A program made the translations under genes and the position numbers. DNA of 64,000 bases from the IMG/VR virus record IMGVR_UViG_3300050821_008548, positions 1 to 64,000 of that record; one strand, 5' to 3'. Under the pieces are notes generated by a model, which was not told the origin of the DNA, did not search any database, and saw nothing but the letters and a program-made list of their open reading frames with translations. Shown in pieces: positions 14,068 through 22,673 of the stretch (position 1 is its first letter; each line of letters starts with the position of its first letter). The DNA comes from a virus.

Positions 14068-14192
14068 CGATCCAAGAGCTCGAGGCCCCGTTCCGCGCAA
14101 CGTTCCTGGACTGGCTCAGGGCACGCGCTCGCGTGTCCGGCCTGTCATGGCGCGCCCAGCTCGAGATGGCCTGGCGATGTGAGGGCTGGTGA
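14064..14192 (+). CDS. Hypothetical small protein (42 aa)
   Basis: The ATG overlaps the phosphatase stop by 4 bases. Two short amphipathic helices rich in Trp, Arg and Ala (FLDWLRARARV) are visible. The function is unknown. Confidence 0.5.
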   Translation: MTIQELEAPFRATFLDWLRARARVSGLSWRAQLEMAWRCEGW

Positions 14193-14377
14193 AAGCCCGC
14201 CTATACCTCGACGGCCAGACGCTCGGCGAGATTGACGTCGCGGAGCACGCCTCAGGCCTTCGGCCTGGCGCCCGCCTCACGCTCGCGCTGGTCGAACTGC
14301 ACCCCACGCGGCCCCACCGGCCGCTGTTCATGAGCGGACTGCTGGAGACGGCGGAGCCGATGCGAACCTACCGATGA
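14189..14377 (+). CDS. Hypothetical small beta protein (62 aa)
   Basis: GTG 14189 overlaps the preceding stop by 4 bases. Alternating hydrophobic residues (KARLYLDGQTLGEIDVAEHA, then ARLTLALVEL) suggest a compact beta fold. No family is recognised. Confidence 0.55.
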   Translation: MKARLYLDGQTLGEIDVAEHASGLRPGARLTLALVELHPTRPHRPLFMSGLLETAEPMRTYR

Positions 14378-14706
14378 TCTCCTTCCACAACAACGCCGAT
14401 GGCACCCGGGTCGCCGACGCGACCTGCGTCATGTGCAAGGCGAAGTTCGACGCGGTGACGCAGGTCCGGGACGCTGCGGGCGAGTGGTCGCCGGACGTTC
14501 AGAAAATCTTCACGATGAGCGGCTGGCTGGCGCGAGGCGACAGCGCCTACTGCGGCCGGTTCTGCTCGGACCGTCACGCCTACGCGATGCGCGGAGCCAC
14601 CCAGGCGACAGCCTCGGACATCCGCCAGCCTGTCGCTGTGACCAAGCCCATCATCGCCTCTCCGGTGCGCAAGGCGATGCCCGCACCGCAGGCGCAAAAG
14701 AGGTAG
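14374..14706 (+). CDS. Cys-rich small protein (110 aa)
   Basis: The ATG overlaps the preceding stop by 4 bases. CVMC near residue 18 and CGRFCSDRH near residue 60 could jointly bind zinc. The C-terminus is Pro/Ala-rich. It lies in the packaging module; the role is unknown. Confidence 0.58.
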   Translation: MISFHNNADGTRVADATCVMCKAKFDAVTQVRDAAGEWSPDVQKIFTMSGWLARGDSAYCGRFCSDRHAYAMRGATQATASDIRQPVAVTKPIIASPVRKAMPAPQAQKR

Positions 14707-14708
14707 CG

Positions 14709-14966
14709 ATGCGCGTTTGCAAGCTCAGACTCGACACGGTCCGCAAGGTGTGGCTACACGAGCCCACGGGCCTTCAGGTTACCCACTGGGACGACACTGA
14801 GAGCGGCAACCGTGAGCGCGTGCATGCGGCCGCGGCGAAGATGTTCTCCGAGCGCCTGAACGAGCCGTGCTCGATCGAGTTTCTCGACGCGCCATTCCCG
14901 TCGTCCCAGACGATGACCGAGGTTCGGATGACCAACTTCGGGGGCGCCAGACTTCCCAGCGCCTAG
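14709..14966 (+). CDS. Hypothetical protein upstream of TerL (85 aa)
   Basis: ATG 14709 follows the previous stop by 2 bases. The sequence is short and mixed alpha/beta (KLRLDTVRKVWLHEPTGLQV). It ends 2 bases before the TerL start. No family is recognised. Confidence 0.55.
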   Translation: MRVCKLRLDTVRKVWLHEPTGLQVTHWDDTESGNRERVHAAAAKMFSERLNEPCSIEFLDAPFPSSQTMTEVRMTNFGGARLPSA

Positions 14967-14968
14967 CG

Positions 14969-16294
14969 GTGCAGTTCTCGCTCGAGACGCCCCAGTTCGA
15001 GGCGTACAAGGCGCTGCAGCCCGGCATGACCGTCGGGATTGGCTGGGGCCGCGGTGGCGGTAAGAGCCAGTTCATTCGGCTCATGTGGTACCTGCTGGTC
15101 GCTCAGTGGGACGGGCACTACCGGACGGGCTCCCCGTTCCCTGGCGTCCGTATCGTGCTGCTGATGGCCGACCTCAACGCGGCCAAACGCGTTCACGCGA
15201 GCCTGTTTCTGTCCGAGCTAGCCAACGAGTGGTCGATGCTCCGCGGCAAGACGGACCGCACGACGTGGCGGACCAACTTCCCCGGCGGGTCTTGGATCCA
15301 GTGGGTGAGCGCCGCGCAGGCCCTGTCGATCAAGGGTCTCCGGTGCGACATCATCTGCGTCGATGAGTGTGACCAGATCGACACGTCGGTCATCGACGCG
15401 CGGTGTGGCCCCTGGCTCACCGAGCCGCATTCGCTCGACATCCAGCTCATTGCGGGCACCCCGGAGAAGGGGCGCTACGGCCTGCTGTACCGAACCTGGG
15501 CGCGCGCGAACGGCAAGCTGCTGGACAACGACGGGCACGAGTTCGAGCGCCACGCCTTCAGCCACGCGACCAGCTACGAGTTCCCGCACTTCGTCAGCCG
15601 CAAGAAGCTCGACAAGGAGCGCAAGGAGCTCACGCCGCAGCTCTTCGAGCGCGAGTACCTGTGCAACTGGGACGCGGCCGAGGGCCTGGTTTACCCGCAC
15701 TTCCGCGAAGACTTCCACGTCAGGAAGCCTCCGCCGGACATCGTCTGGCGAGAGCACATCGTGGGCGTCGACTGGGGGTTCGAGGATCCTGCGGTCATCA
15801 ACGTTTACGGGCTGGCGGGCAGCGGTCGAGACGTCACCATCCACCAATTGGCGGAGTGGTATATCGTCCACAAGACGGACTCTCAGATCGCAGAGATCTC
15901 CATCCAGGTCGACACGCTCTACCCGGGCGCTCGCTGGTACGCCGATCCGAGCCGACCTCAGTCGATCGCCGCGGTGAAACACGAGGCCGGCGTCCGCATC
16001 GTGCAAGCCGACAACTCGATCGAGGACGGGGTCGCGACGGTCGCTGACGCGCTTCTGGTGCGAGAGCGAGACGACGGCGAGCGATGGGCCCAGCTGTACA
16101 TCAGCCCCAACTGCACCAACACGATCCGCGAGTTCAGCGAGTACCGGCGCAAGCGGGACCCGAAGAACCGGGAACGCGTGCTCGACGACATCGAGGACAA
16201 GAACAACCACGCCATGGACGCCACCAGATACGCCCTGTTCACGCACTTCGGCGGCCCCGAGCGGCGCCTGGTGACCGGCTACGGCGTCGGCTGA
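14969..16294 (+). CDS. terL: Terminase large subunit (ATPase-nuclease)
   Basis: This 441-residue motor packages phage DNA and cuts it. Walker A is GWGRGGGKS (residues 25-33) and Walker B is IICVDE, followed by the coupling segment LIAGTPEKGRYG. The RNase-H-like nuclease shows its three acidic motifs: VGVDWGF, YADPSRP and NNHAMDATRYAL. GTG 14969 is chosen because it gives a start just before the adenine-binding Gln region (ETPQFEAYKAL). Length and domain order are normal for the family. Confidence 0.93.
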   Translation: MQFSLETPQFEAYKALQPGMTVGIGWGRGGGKSQFIRLMWYLLVAQWDGHYRTGSPFPGVRIVLLMADLNAAKRVHASLFLSELANEWSMLRGKTDRTTWRTNFPGGSWIQWVSAAQALSIKGLRCDIICVDECDQIDTSVIDARCGPWLTEPHSLDIQLIAGTPEKGRYGLLYRTWARANGKLLDNDGHEFERHAFSHATSYEFPHFVSRKKLDKERKELTPQLFEREYLCNWDAAEGLVYPHFREDFHVRKPPPDIVWREHIVGVDWGFEDPAVINVYGLAGSGRDVTIHQLAEWYIVHKTDSQIAEISIQVDTLYPGARWYADPSRPQSIAAVKHEAGVRIVQADNSIEDGVATVADALLVRERDDGERWAQLYISPNCTNTIREFSEYRRKRDPKNRERVLDDIEDKNNHAMDATRYALFTHFGGPERRLVTGYGVG

Positions 16295-16297
16295 ACC

Positions 16298-18094
16298 ATG
16301 GCGGTGCCCGTCACGGCATCCCGTCGCCGCAAGCTGACGGAGAGCGAGGCCGACAAACTCGTCGTGGCGGGCAAGACGCCGCGGGCCTGCGAACTCGAGA
16401 GACTCCAGGCCTACTACGAGGGTACGCAGGACGACGGCAAGCCGCCCTACCTCGACGTCAACGGCGACACGCCGCGGCTCGAGCGCAAACCCTGTATCAA
16501 CTACAAGATCGTCAAGGCCGCCGTGCGCAGCCGCGTGGCGCTGGCGATGGGCGGCACACGGTTCCCGGTCATCCTGTCGCAGTCGAGCGAGGACGACTCT
16601 AAGTTCGACCCTCGGTTCGGACTCGATCAGAAGTCCAGCGAGACGCTCGACCAGTTCAACGCCAAGCTCTTTGACGTCTGCGGGCTCGCCGCGTGCCTCC
16701 GCGAGGCGATGCGGATCGCGCTCGCCAGCCGGTCCGTTGCCCTCATCGGCTGCATGCGCAGGGGCATGCCATACATCGACACGGTATGGCCGGCCATCTG
16801 TACGCCAACGTTCGACCCGAACGATCCGGACACCGTGGTCTCTCTGGAGATCCGGTTTCGCTTCAAGGAATACTGGCGCGACGCGCAACTCACGTCGATG
16901 CAGTGGGCGCCGCTCGTCAAGGAGTACCGGCGCGTCATTGACGCGAAGACCGACACGACTTTCGTTGCGAAAGAGGTGTGGGACATCGAGGACGTCGATC
17001 CGAGCCAGACGGCCGACACCGTCATCGCTCACGGCTTCGGCTTTTGCCCCGTCGCCTGGTACGCGCGAGGGAAGACGAGCTACGCGGTCGGTAGCTACGA
17101 CGGGGCCGCGATTCACGACGGGATGTTCACCGACGTCGACGGAATCAACCACGCACTGTCGTCCCGACACCTGGCGGCGATGTACACCGGCGATCCGGTG
17201 CGTGTCGCGACGGGCGTCAGCCAGGCCGACCCCATGGGCACTCTGGCCCGCACGGCCAGAAGCCCCGCGATCCCGGGTCAGCCAAAGACTGAGTGGGACA
17301 ACGCGCTTTACGGATCCAACGGAAAGCAGGCCATCCGGATCGGCCCCGGTGAGCTGCTGCGCGTCGAAGACCCCAGCGCCAAGGTCCAGATCCTGACACT
17401 GCCCCCTGGGGCGCTCGAGGCCGTCAGCGCCCATGCCGCGGACGTTTGCAGCAAGACCCGCGAGAATCTCCAGTACGTCTGGCTCGATCCGGAGCAGTTG
17501 ACCGGCGCCGGCGACGTGAGCGGCAAGACGCTCGCGTTCATCTTCGCCACCGAGGTCAACGCGGTCAACGAGGACCGCGACAACTTCGGCCGCCGGTGCC
17601 TGTTGCCTTCCCTCGGACTCGTTTACCGCATGATGCTCGCCAAGGACCCAGCCGAGCTCTACGTTCCAGGCATCGCCAAAGCCGTTCCGGTCCTGCAGAA
17701 GTTTCTGGTCAAGTTCGACGGGGGCCAGCAAGCGTTCATCGCCCCTCAGCTGAAAATCAAGTGGGGCGCGATGTTCGAGCCGTCCGACGTGGACGAGGCG
17801 ACGCGAGCCGCCACCGCCACCAGCGCCCTCACCGCGGGCATCATCACCAAGAAGTCGGCCGTCGAGCACGTGAAAGACGTGTTCGAGATCGGCAACACCG
17901 ATCAGTACGTCGACGCGCTCGACAAAGAGGCCGACGACAAGGCCGCGAAAGCTGTTGACCAGGCCCAGAAGATGGCGTCGGTCACCGGTCCACCCAAACC
18001 GGGCGCAGCGGGGGCCTCCAAGCCGGCACCGAATGCCGCCAAGCCAGCCGCGCTCGCGCCGCTCGGCCTGCAAAAGCAGAAGAAGGCGTCGTGA
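16298..18094 (+). CDS. Portal protein
   Basis: This 598-residue protein starts at ATG 16298, right after TerL. The sequence has the portal pattern: an N-terminal helical segment with LQAYYEGTQ, an NYKIVKAAVRSRVALAMGG stem region, a beta-rich wing, a central section IHDGMFTDVDGINHALSSRH, and a long C-terminal helical region ending in a Pro/Ala/Lys tail. Portals form the dodecameric DNA gate at one capsid vertex. Size and gene order support the call. Confidence 0.85.
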   Translation: MAVPVTASRRRKLTESEADKLVVAGKTPRACELERLQAYYEGTQDDGKPPYLDVNGDTPRLERKPCINYKIVKAAVRSRVALAMGGTRFPVILSQSSEDDSKFDPRFGLDQKSSETLDQFNAKLFDVCGLAACLREAMRIALASRSVALIGCMRRGMPYIDTVWPAICTPTFDPNDPDTVVSLEIRFRFKEYWRDAQLTSMQWAPLVKEYRRVIDAKTDTTFVAKEVWDIEDVDPSQTADTVIAHGFGFCPVAWYARGKTSYAVGSYDGAAIHDGMFTDVDGINHALSSRHLAAMYTGDPVRVATGVSQADPMGTLARTARSPAIPGQPKTEWDNALYGSNGKQAIRIGPGELLRVEDPSAKVQILTLPPGALEAVSAHAADVCSKTRENLQYVWLDPEQLTGAGDVSGKTLAFIFATEVNAVNEDRDNFGRRCLLPSLGLVYRMMLAKDPAELYVPGIAKAVPVLQKFLVKFDGGQQAFIAPQLKIKWGAMFEPSDVDEATRAATATSALTAGIITKKSAVEHVKDVFEIGNTDQYVDALDKEADDKAAKAVDQAQKMASVTGPPKPGAAGASKPAPNAAKPAALAPLGLQKQKKAS

Positions 18095-18576
18095 TCGACT
18101 CCCCTATACTCAAGGAGGCTGGGCGACGACCGCTCCCGCCGTGGCTCTCGATGCTGCACGCGGAAATGGGCAAGCTGGCTGACAAGACGAGCCGGCCGGG
18201 GTGGGATCGCGACGTGGACGTGCTGGATTCCGCGACCCCGGGACAGGTCGGCGCCCTACCGATCGGGGTCCGTCTCTGGTCCGAGGCGCTCATGCTGGCC
18301 ATTGCGGTCTCGATGGAGACTCCCGGACTGCCTGTTCCGGTGCCCGGAGCCGACCCCAAGGGCTTCATCTGGCTTACGTGGTCCCAGGACACCACCGACC
18401 TCGCGCTGCAGCTGCAGCAGGGGCTCTTGGCGAGATACAGCTACGTGTGGGACACGACGCTGTGGGGCGTTCGTTCGCGACACGAGAGCGTTCGCCTGAA
18501 GGACGTAATGGAGGCGCTACAGGCGGCCTTCGGATACCGCGAGTCGGACAGAAGGGCGGTCGCCAATGGCTCGTGA
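18091..18576 (+). CDS. Hypothetical head-region protein (161 aa)
   Basis: GTG 18091 overlaps the portal stop by 4 bases. The mixed sequence (PLPPWLSMLHAEMGKLADK, then PVPVPGADPKGFIWLTWSQD) has no recognised domain. It could be a head accessory protein because of its place between portal and scaffold. Confidence 0.6.
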   Translation: MIDSPILKEAGRRPLPPWLSMLHAEMGKLADKTSRPGWDRDVDVLDSATPGQVGALPIGVRLWSEALMLAIAVSMETPGLPVPVPGADPKGFIWLTWSQDTTDLALQLQQGLLARYSYVWDTTLWGVRSRHESVRLKDVMEALQAAFGYRESDRRAVANGS

Positions 18577-19042
18577 GTTCATCTGCCCCCTGTGCCAGTG
18601 GCACGGCGCGCCGTCGTTCGAGCTCGTCGACGACCCGGGCTCCCAGAAGGGGGGGCGGCTGGCGGCTAAATGCCAGGGCAAGACGTGCTCCTACGTCGAC
18701 CCGTACCTGACGGCCTCCGACTTCAACGAGGGCCGCGACGAGAATGGCGAATCGACGGGCGACGTGGAGCCACTGAGCCAACCCGCAGCCAGGATCGTCC
18801 CGGCCGATCGCAGACTCACCCCCAAGGCGGCACCATCGGCACCGCCGCGGGCCTTCCCAGAACCTTTCGACGTCATCGCCCGCATGCGCGAGCGGCGCGA
18901 CTTCCTGGAGATGGAGATCGCTCGGCTCGAGGCCATGAAACTGGAGCACCGTAAGCTCGTGAAGATGCTGCGGGTCGCGCAGAGCGAAGAGGCGAAGGCC
19001 CAGATCGAGACCAACGTCATGCACATGGGAGTCGCGCAATGA
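18566..19042 (+). CDS. Zinc-ribbon plus coiled-coil protein (158 aa)
   Basis: ATG 18566 overlaps the preceding gene by 11 nt. CPLC...CQGKTC in the first 45 residues forms a ribbon. After a Pro/Ala linker, residues 105-150 are a strong coiled coil (RRDFLEMEIARLEAMKLEHR). Possible roles are head assembly or DNA entry; neither is shown. Confidence 0.62.
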   Translation: MAREFICPLCQWHGAPSFELVDDPGSQKGGRLAAKCQGKTCSYVDPYLTASDFNEGRDENGESTGDVEPLSQPAARIVPADRRLTPKAAPSAPPRAFPEPFDVIARMRERRDFLEMEIARLEAMKLEHRKLVKMLRVAQSEEAKAQIETNVMHMGVAQ

Positions 19043-19167
19043 AGACCTGTCAGGTCTGCGGAAAGCCGTTCGACGCGCCCACGTGCCCCAATGACGGAGA
19101 AGCCTCTTGGGCTGAACCGAAGCCCGTGAAGCCGCCGCCCACGCCCGCACAGAAGAAGGCCAGCTGA
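19039..19167 (+). CDS. Tiny zinc-binding protein (42 aa)
   Basis: The ATG overlaps the preceding stop by 4 bases. CQVCGKPFDAPTCPND is a compact knuckle, followed by a Lys/Pro tail. Its final TGA shares a base with the next ATG (TGATG). Confidence 0.55.
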   Translation: MKTCQVCGKPFDAPTCPNDGEASWAEPKPVKPPPTPAQKKAS

Positions 19168-19550
19168 TGGCGATCAAGTCGCTAAGCGGCACGCCGTTCA
19201 TCGGCTACCTGAGTCTGACAAGCGCAGCCACGCCGACGAACGTGCCCGTCTTCGTGCCGATGGGCTCCACGGCGTACACGCTCAAGGCTACCGAGAAGCT
19301 GATGATCACCAACATCACCCTCTCGAGCAACGACTCCACCGGTGGCCTGTTCGTGCTCGATACGGCCGGCACGACGCCGACCAAGTTCGTCAGTGCCTAC
19401 CTGAGCACGACACAGTTTCTTCAGCCAGAGCAGATCCCGCCCGGCGTTTGCGTGGGCCTCCTGGGCACACTGCTACGCGCCCAGGTCAGCGCCCTGACAG
19501 CCACGAAGACCGTCGAAATTGTGATCAAGGGCGCGATCGTCTCGACGTAA
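19167..19550 (+). CDS. Putative virion structural protein (127 aa)
   Basis: ATG 19167 is coupled by TGATG. The protein is Thr/Ser-rich and beta-strand-rich with almost no charged helices (LMITNITLSSNDSTGGLFVL), which is typical of head decoration or adaptor proteins. No named family is recognised. Confidence 0.58.
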   Translation: MAIKSLSGTPFIGYLSLTSAATPTNVPVFVPMGSTAYTLKATEKLMITNITLSSNDSTGGLFVLDTAGTTPTKFVSAYLSTTQFLQPEQIPPGVCVGLLGTLLRAQVSALTATKTVEIVIKGAIVST

Positions 19551-19594
19551 CAAGACATCCGAACGCGCAGAAACGACGGTGGCCATGGTGGCGC

Positions 19595-19614
19595 CGTACG
19601 CCCGCGCGCGTACG
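19595..19614 (+). promoter_or_regulatory. Intercistronic hairpin
   Basis: CGTACGC and GCGTACG pair around a 6-base loop, ending 26 bases before the next start codon. There is no T-run, so it is more likely a transcript-processing or stability element than a terminator. Confidence 0.45.
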
Positions 19615-19640
19615 CAGCAGCGATTTCAGGACTATCCCCA

Positions 19641-20081
19641 ATGGCTACCAAGTTCGCAAACGTCAAGAGCATCCGGTTCGACGAGTTCCCGATGGGCACC
19701 GAGAGGGGTGGCATCGCCACGGTCACCTTTGATCTCTCCGGCACCGTCTACACAGGCGGCGCAGACACCGTCTCTCTCGGCGGCGGCGGGACGGACGGCG
19801 GGGTCTCGACCAGCGCAACGCTGGCCTCCATTCTTTCGACCCGCGCGCGTGACGGCAAGGCGTACACCATCCAAGGCGTCGCCGGATCCCCGAACGTGGC
19901 GCCTGGCAACCAGTCCGTGGCCACCAACGGTCCGCTGATTTACGCGCAGAGCGCGGCGGTATCCTCCAGCAACGTGACGCTGAACCTGTTCAGCCTCCCC
20001 GCCGGCGGCTCCGCCATCACCACCACCACGGCCACATGGGAGCGCGCCGCCCAGATCGCCATCTCTTTCACCGCAGCGTAA
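19641..20081 (+). CDS. Putative virion structural protein (146 aa)
   Basis: ATG 19641 starts a Gly/Ser/Thr-rich, beta-prone protein (TVTFDLSGTVYTGGADTVSL) with low charge. It resembles the composition of the neighbouring 127-residue protein. A head decoration or fibre-like role is plausible from position only. Confidence 0.55.
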   Translation: MATKFANVKSIRFDEFPMGTERGGIATVTFDLSGTVYTGGADTVSLGGGGTDGGVSTSATLASILSTRARDGKAYTIQGVAGSPNVAPGNQSVATNGPLIYAQSAAVSSSNVTLNLFSLPAGGSAITTTTATWERAAQIAISFTAA

Positions 20082-20140
20082 TCGCCAACCCGGCTCACTA
20101 CCCTACGGCCACGCGTCCGGTACCACGCGGCAAAGAAAAC

Positions 20141-20156
20141 CGCGCCAGTAGGCGCG
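20141..20156 (+). promoter_or_regulatory. Intercistronic hairpin before the scaffold gene
   Basis: CGCGCC-AGTA-GGCGCG forms a 6-bp stem 13 bases before ATG 20170, next to the GGAGAC ribosome site. It is one of a series of similar hairpins in the structural region. Confidence 0.45.
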
Positions 20157-20169
20157 CCACGGAGACACC

Positions 20170-20886
20170 ATGAGTGAAGCCACGACGGCGACGACGCCTG
20201 ACGCGTCAGCCACGACCCCCGCAGCCACGCCCGCTGCAGCCGCTGCGGCCGCAGCCACAGCCCCGGCGTCCACGGTCGTCAAAGACCCTCCGTACATGAG
20301 CGATCGGCTAGAGCGAGAGCGCCGATCGGTGCTCAAGCAGCTCGGGGTCAAGGCGCCCAAGGACATTCCGGCAGCCTCCGCCATCCAAGAGGCGAAGAAG
20401 AACATCCAGGGACAGAAAGAGCGACGGCGCGCGGCCGAAAAGGACGCGAACGAGTCGAAGGCGAAGTTGGCCGATCTCGAGTCGAAAGTCGGTGTGATCA
20501 AGACCTACGCCGATCTCGAGATGCAGTCCCTGGACGACAAGACCCGCGACATCGTCAAGGCTCTGGCGGGAGAAGACCCGGCCGAGCAGCTTCGGCAGAT
20601 CGGGGCCATGAGGGCGCTAGGCAAAGCCACGCAAGCGGCAACGGCCGCCCCCGCGACTGCCGACAAGCCCAAGGATACGCCCGCCGCGGTGGCCACCAAC
20701 CCGGCGCCCGCGAACACGGCGCCTCCCGGCGCCCCGGCTCCGTCGACCACGCAGGCCCAGCTGCCCGTATCCGAGCGGTACGCGCAGATCAAGGCCATCT
20801 CCGACCCGACGCAGCGCGAAGCCGCAAAACTGTTCTTCGTCCTCGAGAACGAGGCGGAGCTCCTGACACTCGCCTCGAAACGATAA
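20170..20886 (+). CDS. Probable capsid scaffolding protein
   Basis: This 238-residue protein directly precedes the major capsid gene. It has an Ala/Thr/Pro-rich disordered N-terminus, a strong central coiled coil at about residues 75-125 (ERRRAAEKDANESKAKLADL), a second Ala/Pro linker and a helical C-terminus (REAAKLFFVLENEAELLTL). This layout is typical of phage scaffolds that template capsid assembly and then leave. No protease domain is seen. Confidence 0.75.
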   Translation: MSEATTATTPDASATTPAATPAAAAAAAATAPASTVVKDPPYMSDRLERERRSVLKQLGVKAPKDIPAASAIQEAKKNIQGQKERRRAAEKDANESKAKLADLESKVGVIKTYADLEMQSLDDKTRDIVKALAGEDPAEQLRQIGAMRALGKATQAATAAPATADKPKDTPAAVATNPAPANTAPPGAPAPSTTQAQLPVSERYAQIKAISDPTQREAAKLFFVLENEAELLTLASKR

Positions 20887-20892
20887 CGACGG

Positions 20893-20907
20893 CCCGCATC
20901 TGGCGGG
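20893..20907 (+). promoter_or_regulatory. Intercistronic hairpin before the capsid gene
   Basis: CCCGC-ATCTG-GCGGG lies 26 bases before ATG 20934. Only TT follows, so full termination is unlikely. Confidence 0.45.
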
Positions 20908-20933
20908 TTCGCACCTACGAATAGGACCCCCGG

Positions 20934-22070
20934 ATGGCAATCATCAATCGCGCTTCTCTTGCTGAAGAGTTCTACGACACGACGAGCGCCCGCATGCTCG
21001 TTCAGCCCGAGCCGCAGTACGTCTACGCCTTCTTGGCGAAGATGTCCCTGGGCAGCGCCCTCGCGGTCTCCCTTCCCGGGGGGTTCGCGGGCATCAGCGC
21101 CCAGCGCGGCGTTCAGTCGCAGGGCCCCTCGGCCGCGCAGTACCAGGCTGGCGCCAGGCTCATGCTCGCCTCGCCCGACCCCATGTCGACGCAGTCGATC
21201 GCCACGGTCGCGGAGATCGGCAAGGCTCCGGGCCACACCGTTCGACTGAACCGCCCGAAGTACGGCAGCGGCGGGTTCACCCTCGGATCGCGCGAGATCA
21301 CGAGCGGCACACAGATCTCGGTCACCCCGATCGACCTCAGCTCCGAGCAGGTAACGCTCACCCTCAAGCGCTACGGCGGCCCGTACGACGCGGTCGTGCA
21401 GAATGCCGTCGCGCCCTTCGCGCTCGACAAGTTCGACACGTCCGTCGCCCTGCACAGCCTCGTCGACTATGTCGGCCTGCACATGCAGCGCGACTTCGAC
21501 AAGTGGCTGGACAGCGTCTACTCGCTGTTCTTCGCATCCGGGTCCACCACGCTCTGGCCGAACGGTTTCACCGCCGACAGCCAGTCGACCGCGCAGAACG
21601 ACATGCCCTGCGACGGGGATATGCTCTTCCGCGGAATCGAGACCCTGAAGAACGCGAACATCCCGCTCTTCCCGAACGGGCGTTACCGTGGCTTCCTGTC
21701 GCCCACCCAGGCGCGGCAGATCAAGGAAGACCCCCTCGTCGGCACGTACTTCCGCTACGACGTGAACGGAAAGAACCCGATCACCGGCAGCACCGCGGTG
21801 GGCCTCGGCGGATCCTTCATCGGCACCATCCCAGGCTGCGACTTCTACGAGAGCACGACCAATCAGGTCGCCGCAAACGGCAACGGGGTCAACATCACGA
21901 CCGGCGTAATCGTCGGCCCGTCAATGGTCGGTCAGGGCTTTGGGCAGCTGCCCCAGGTCCAGTTCTCCACGGACGACAACTACGGCGAGCACGCGAAGAT
22001 GGTGTGGCTGCAGTACAGCGCCCACGGCCTGCTCGACAACCGCTTCGCGGTCCAGCTTCACACATCGTAA
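20934..22070 (+). CDS. Major capsid protein
   Basis: This 378-residue protein starts at ATG 20934, after the scaffold and a short hairpin-bearing gap. The sequence begins with a helical arm (NRASLAEEFYDTTSARML). It then shows the mixed alpha/beta body of a viral shell protein, including VQNAVAPFALDKFDTSVALH and RGFLSPTQARQIKEDPLVGT. Position after portal and scaffold, length, and a strong following terminator-like hairpin support the call. An HK97-type fold is presumed, not proven. Confidence 0.85.
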   Translation: MAIINRASLAEEFYDTTSARMLVQPEPQYVYAFLAKMSLGSALAVSLPGGFAGISAQRGVQSQGPSAAQYQAGARLMLASPDPMSTQSIATVAEIGKAPGHTVRLNRPKYGSGGFTLGSREITSGTQISVTPIDLSSEQVTLTLKRYGGPYDAVVQNAVAPFALDKFDTSVALHSLVDYVGLHMQRDFDKWLDSVYSLFFASGSTTLWPNGFTADSQSTAQNDMPCDGDMLFRGIETLKNANIPLFPNGRYRGFLSPTQARQIKEDPLVGTYFRYDVNGKNPITGSTAVGLGGSFIGTIPGCDFYESTTNQVAANGNGVNITTGVIVGPSMVGQGFGQLPQVQFSTDDNYGEHAKMVWLQYSAHGLLDNRFAVQLHTS

Positions 22071-22082
22071 TCCACCGAATAG

Positions 22083-22114
22083 CGCGCGGGCCGGGGCGTA
22101 AAGCCCGCGCGTTT
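22083..22114 (+). terminator. Terminator-like hairpin after the capsid gene
   Basis: A perfect 9-bp GC stem (CGCGCGGGC / GCCCGCGCG) with an 11-base loop is followed by TTT. The stem is strong but the T-run is short. It may stop part of the transcripts and so raise capsid mRNA relative to the genes downstream. Confidence 0.6.
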
Positions 22115-22171
22115 GGTGTCGCCCCGAGGTCAGTTTACGCGCCCGGTGCGGGGCGCTGACGGGATAGTTCC

Positions 22172-22669
22172 ATGTCTTTCGCCAACACGCTCAAGAAGGC
22201 CAACTTCACCGGTGCCGGCGTCGCGTATACCGCGCCGTTCGCGGCCTACAAGGGCACGCAAATCGCGCTCAACACGATCACCGCGGGCACGACTGTCAGT
22301 TCCGCAGGAGCCGTGCTGAACTGCGCGAACCCTGGCCTCCAGATCGAGTGGGATTCGCTGCACGCGCTGATCGAAACGGACCTGACGACCAGCACCATCA
22401 CGGCCACCCCGAAGTGGCAGGTGAGCCCAGACGGAGCGGCCACGACGTGGGTGGACTACGTCGGCGTCAACGCGGCGGCGAACGTCACGAAGGCCGCGGC
22501 CGGCACGGGCTCACTCATCACCACGCAGTGGGTGCAAGGGTTCCCCGGCATGAATCCGGCATTCCCGTTCATCCGCATCGCGGTCCTGGTCGGTGTAGTC
22601 ACCGGCGGCGCCGGTGACAACGTGACGGTCTCCTACTTCTTCAAGAACCGCGTCCTGTTCGGCTCGTAA
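22172..22669 (+). CDS. Putative structural protein (165 aa)
   Basis: ATG 22172 follows the capsid gene. The protein is beta-rich and low in charge (TPKWQVSPDGAATTWVDYVG, then NVTVSYFFKNRVLFGS). It may be a head or neck protein given its position. No family is recognised. Confidence 0.6.
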   Translation: MSFANTLKKANFTGAGVAYTAPFAAYKGTQIALNTITAGTTVSSAGAVLNCANPGLQIEWDSLHALIETDLTTSTITATPKWQVSPDGAATTWVDYVGVNAAANVTKAAAGTGSLITTQWVQGFPGMNPAFPFIRIAVLVGVVTGGAGDNVTVSYFFKNRVLFGS

Positions 22670-22673
22670 GCCG

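Noticed and set aside
15218-18073. 951-codon minus-strand open frame across TerL and portal
   Set aside because: It is antisense to two well-identified genes; such long shadow frames are expected in GC-rich DNA with strong third-position bias, and the product has no recognisable domain.
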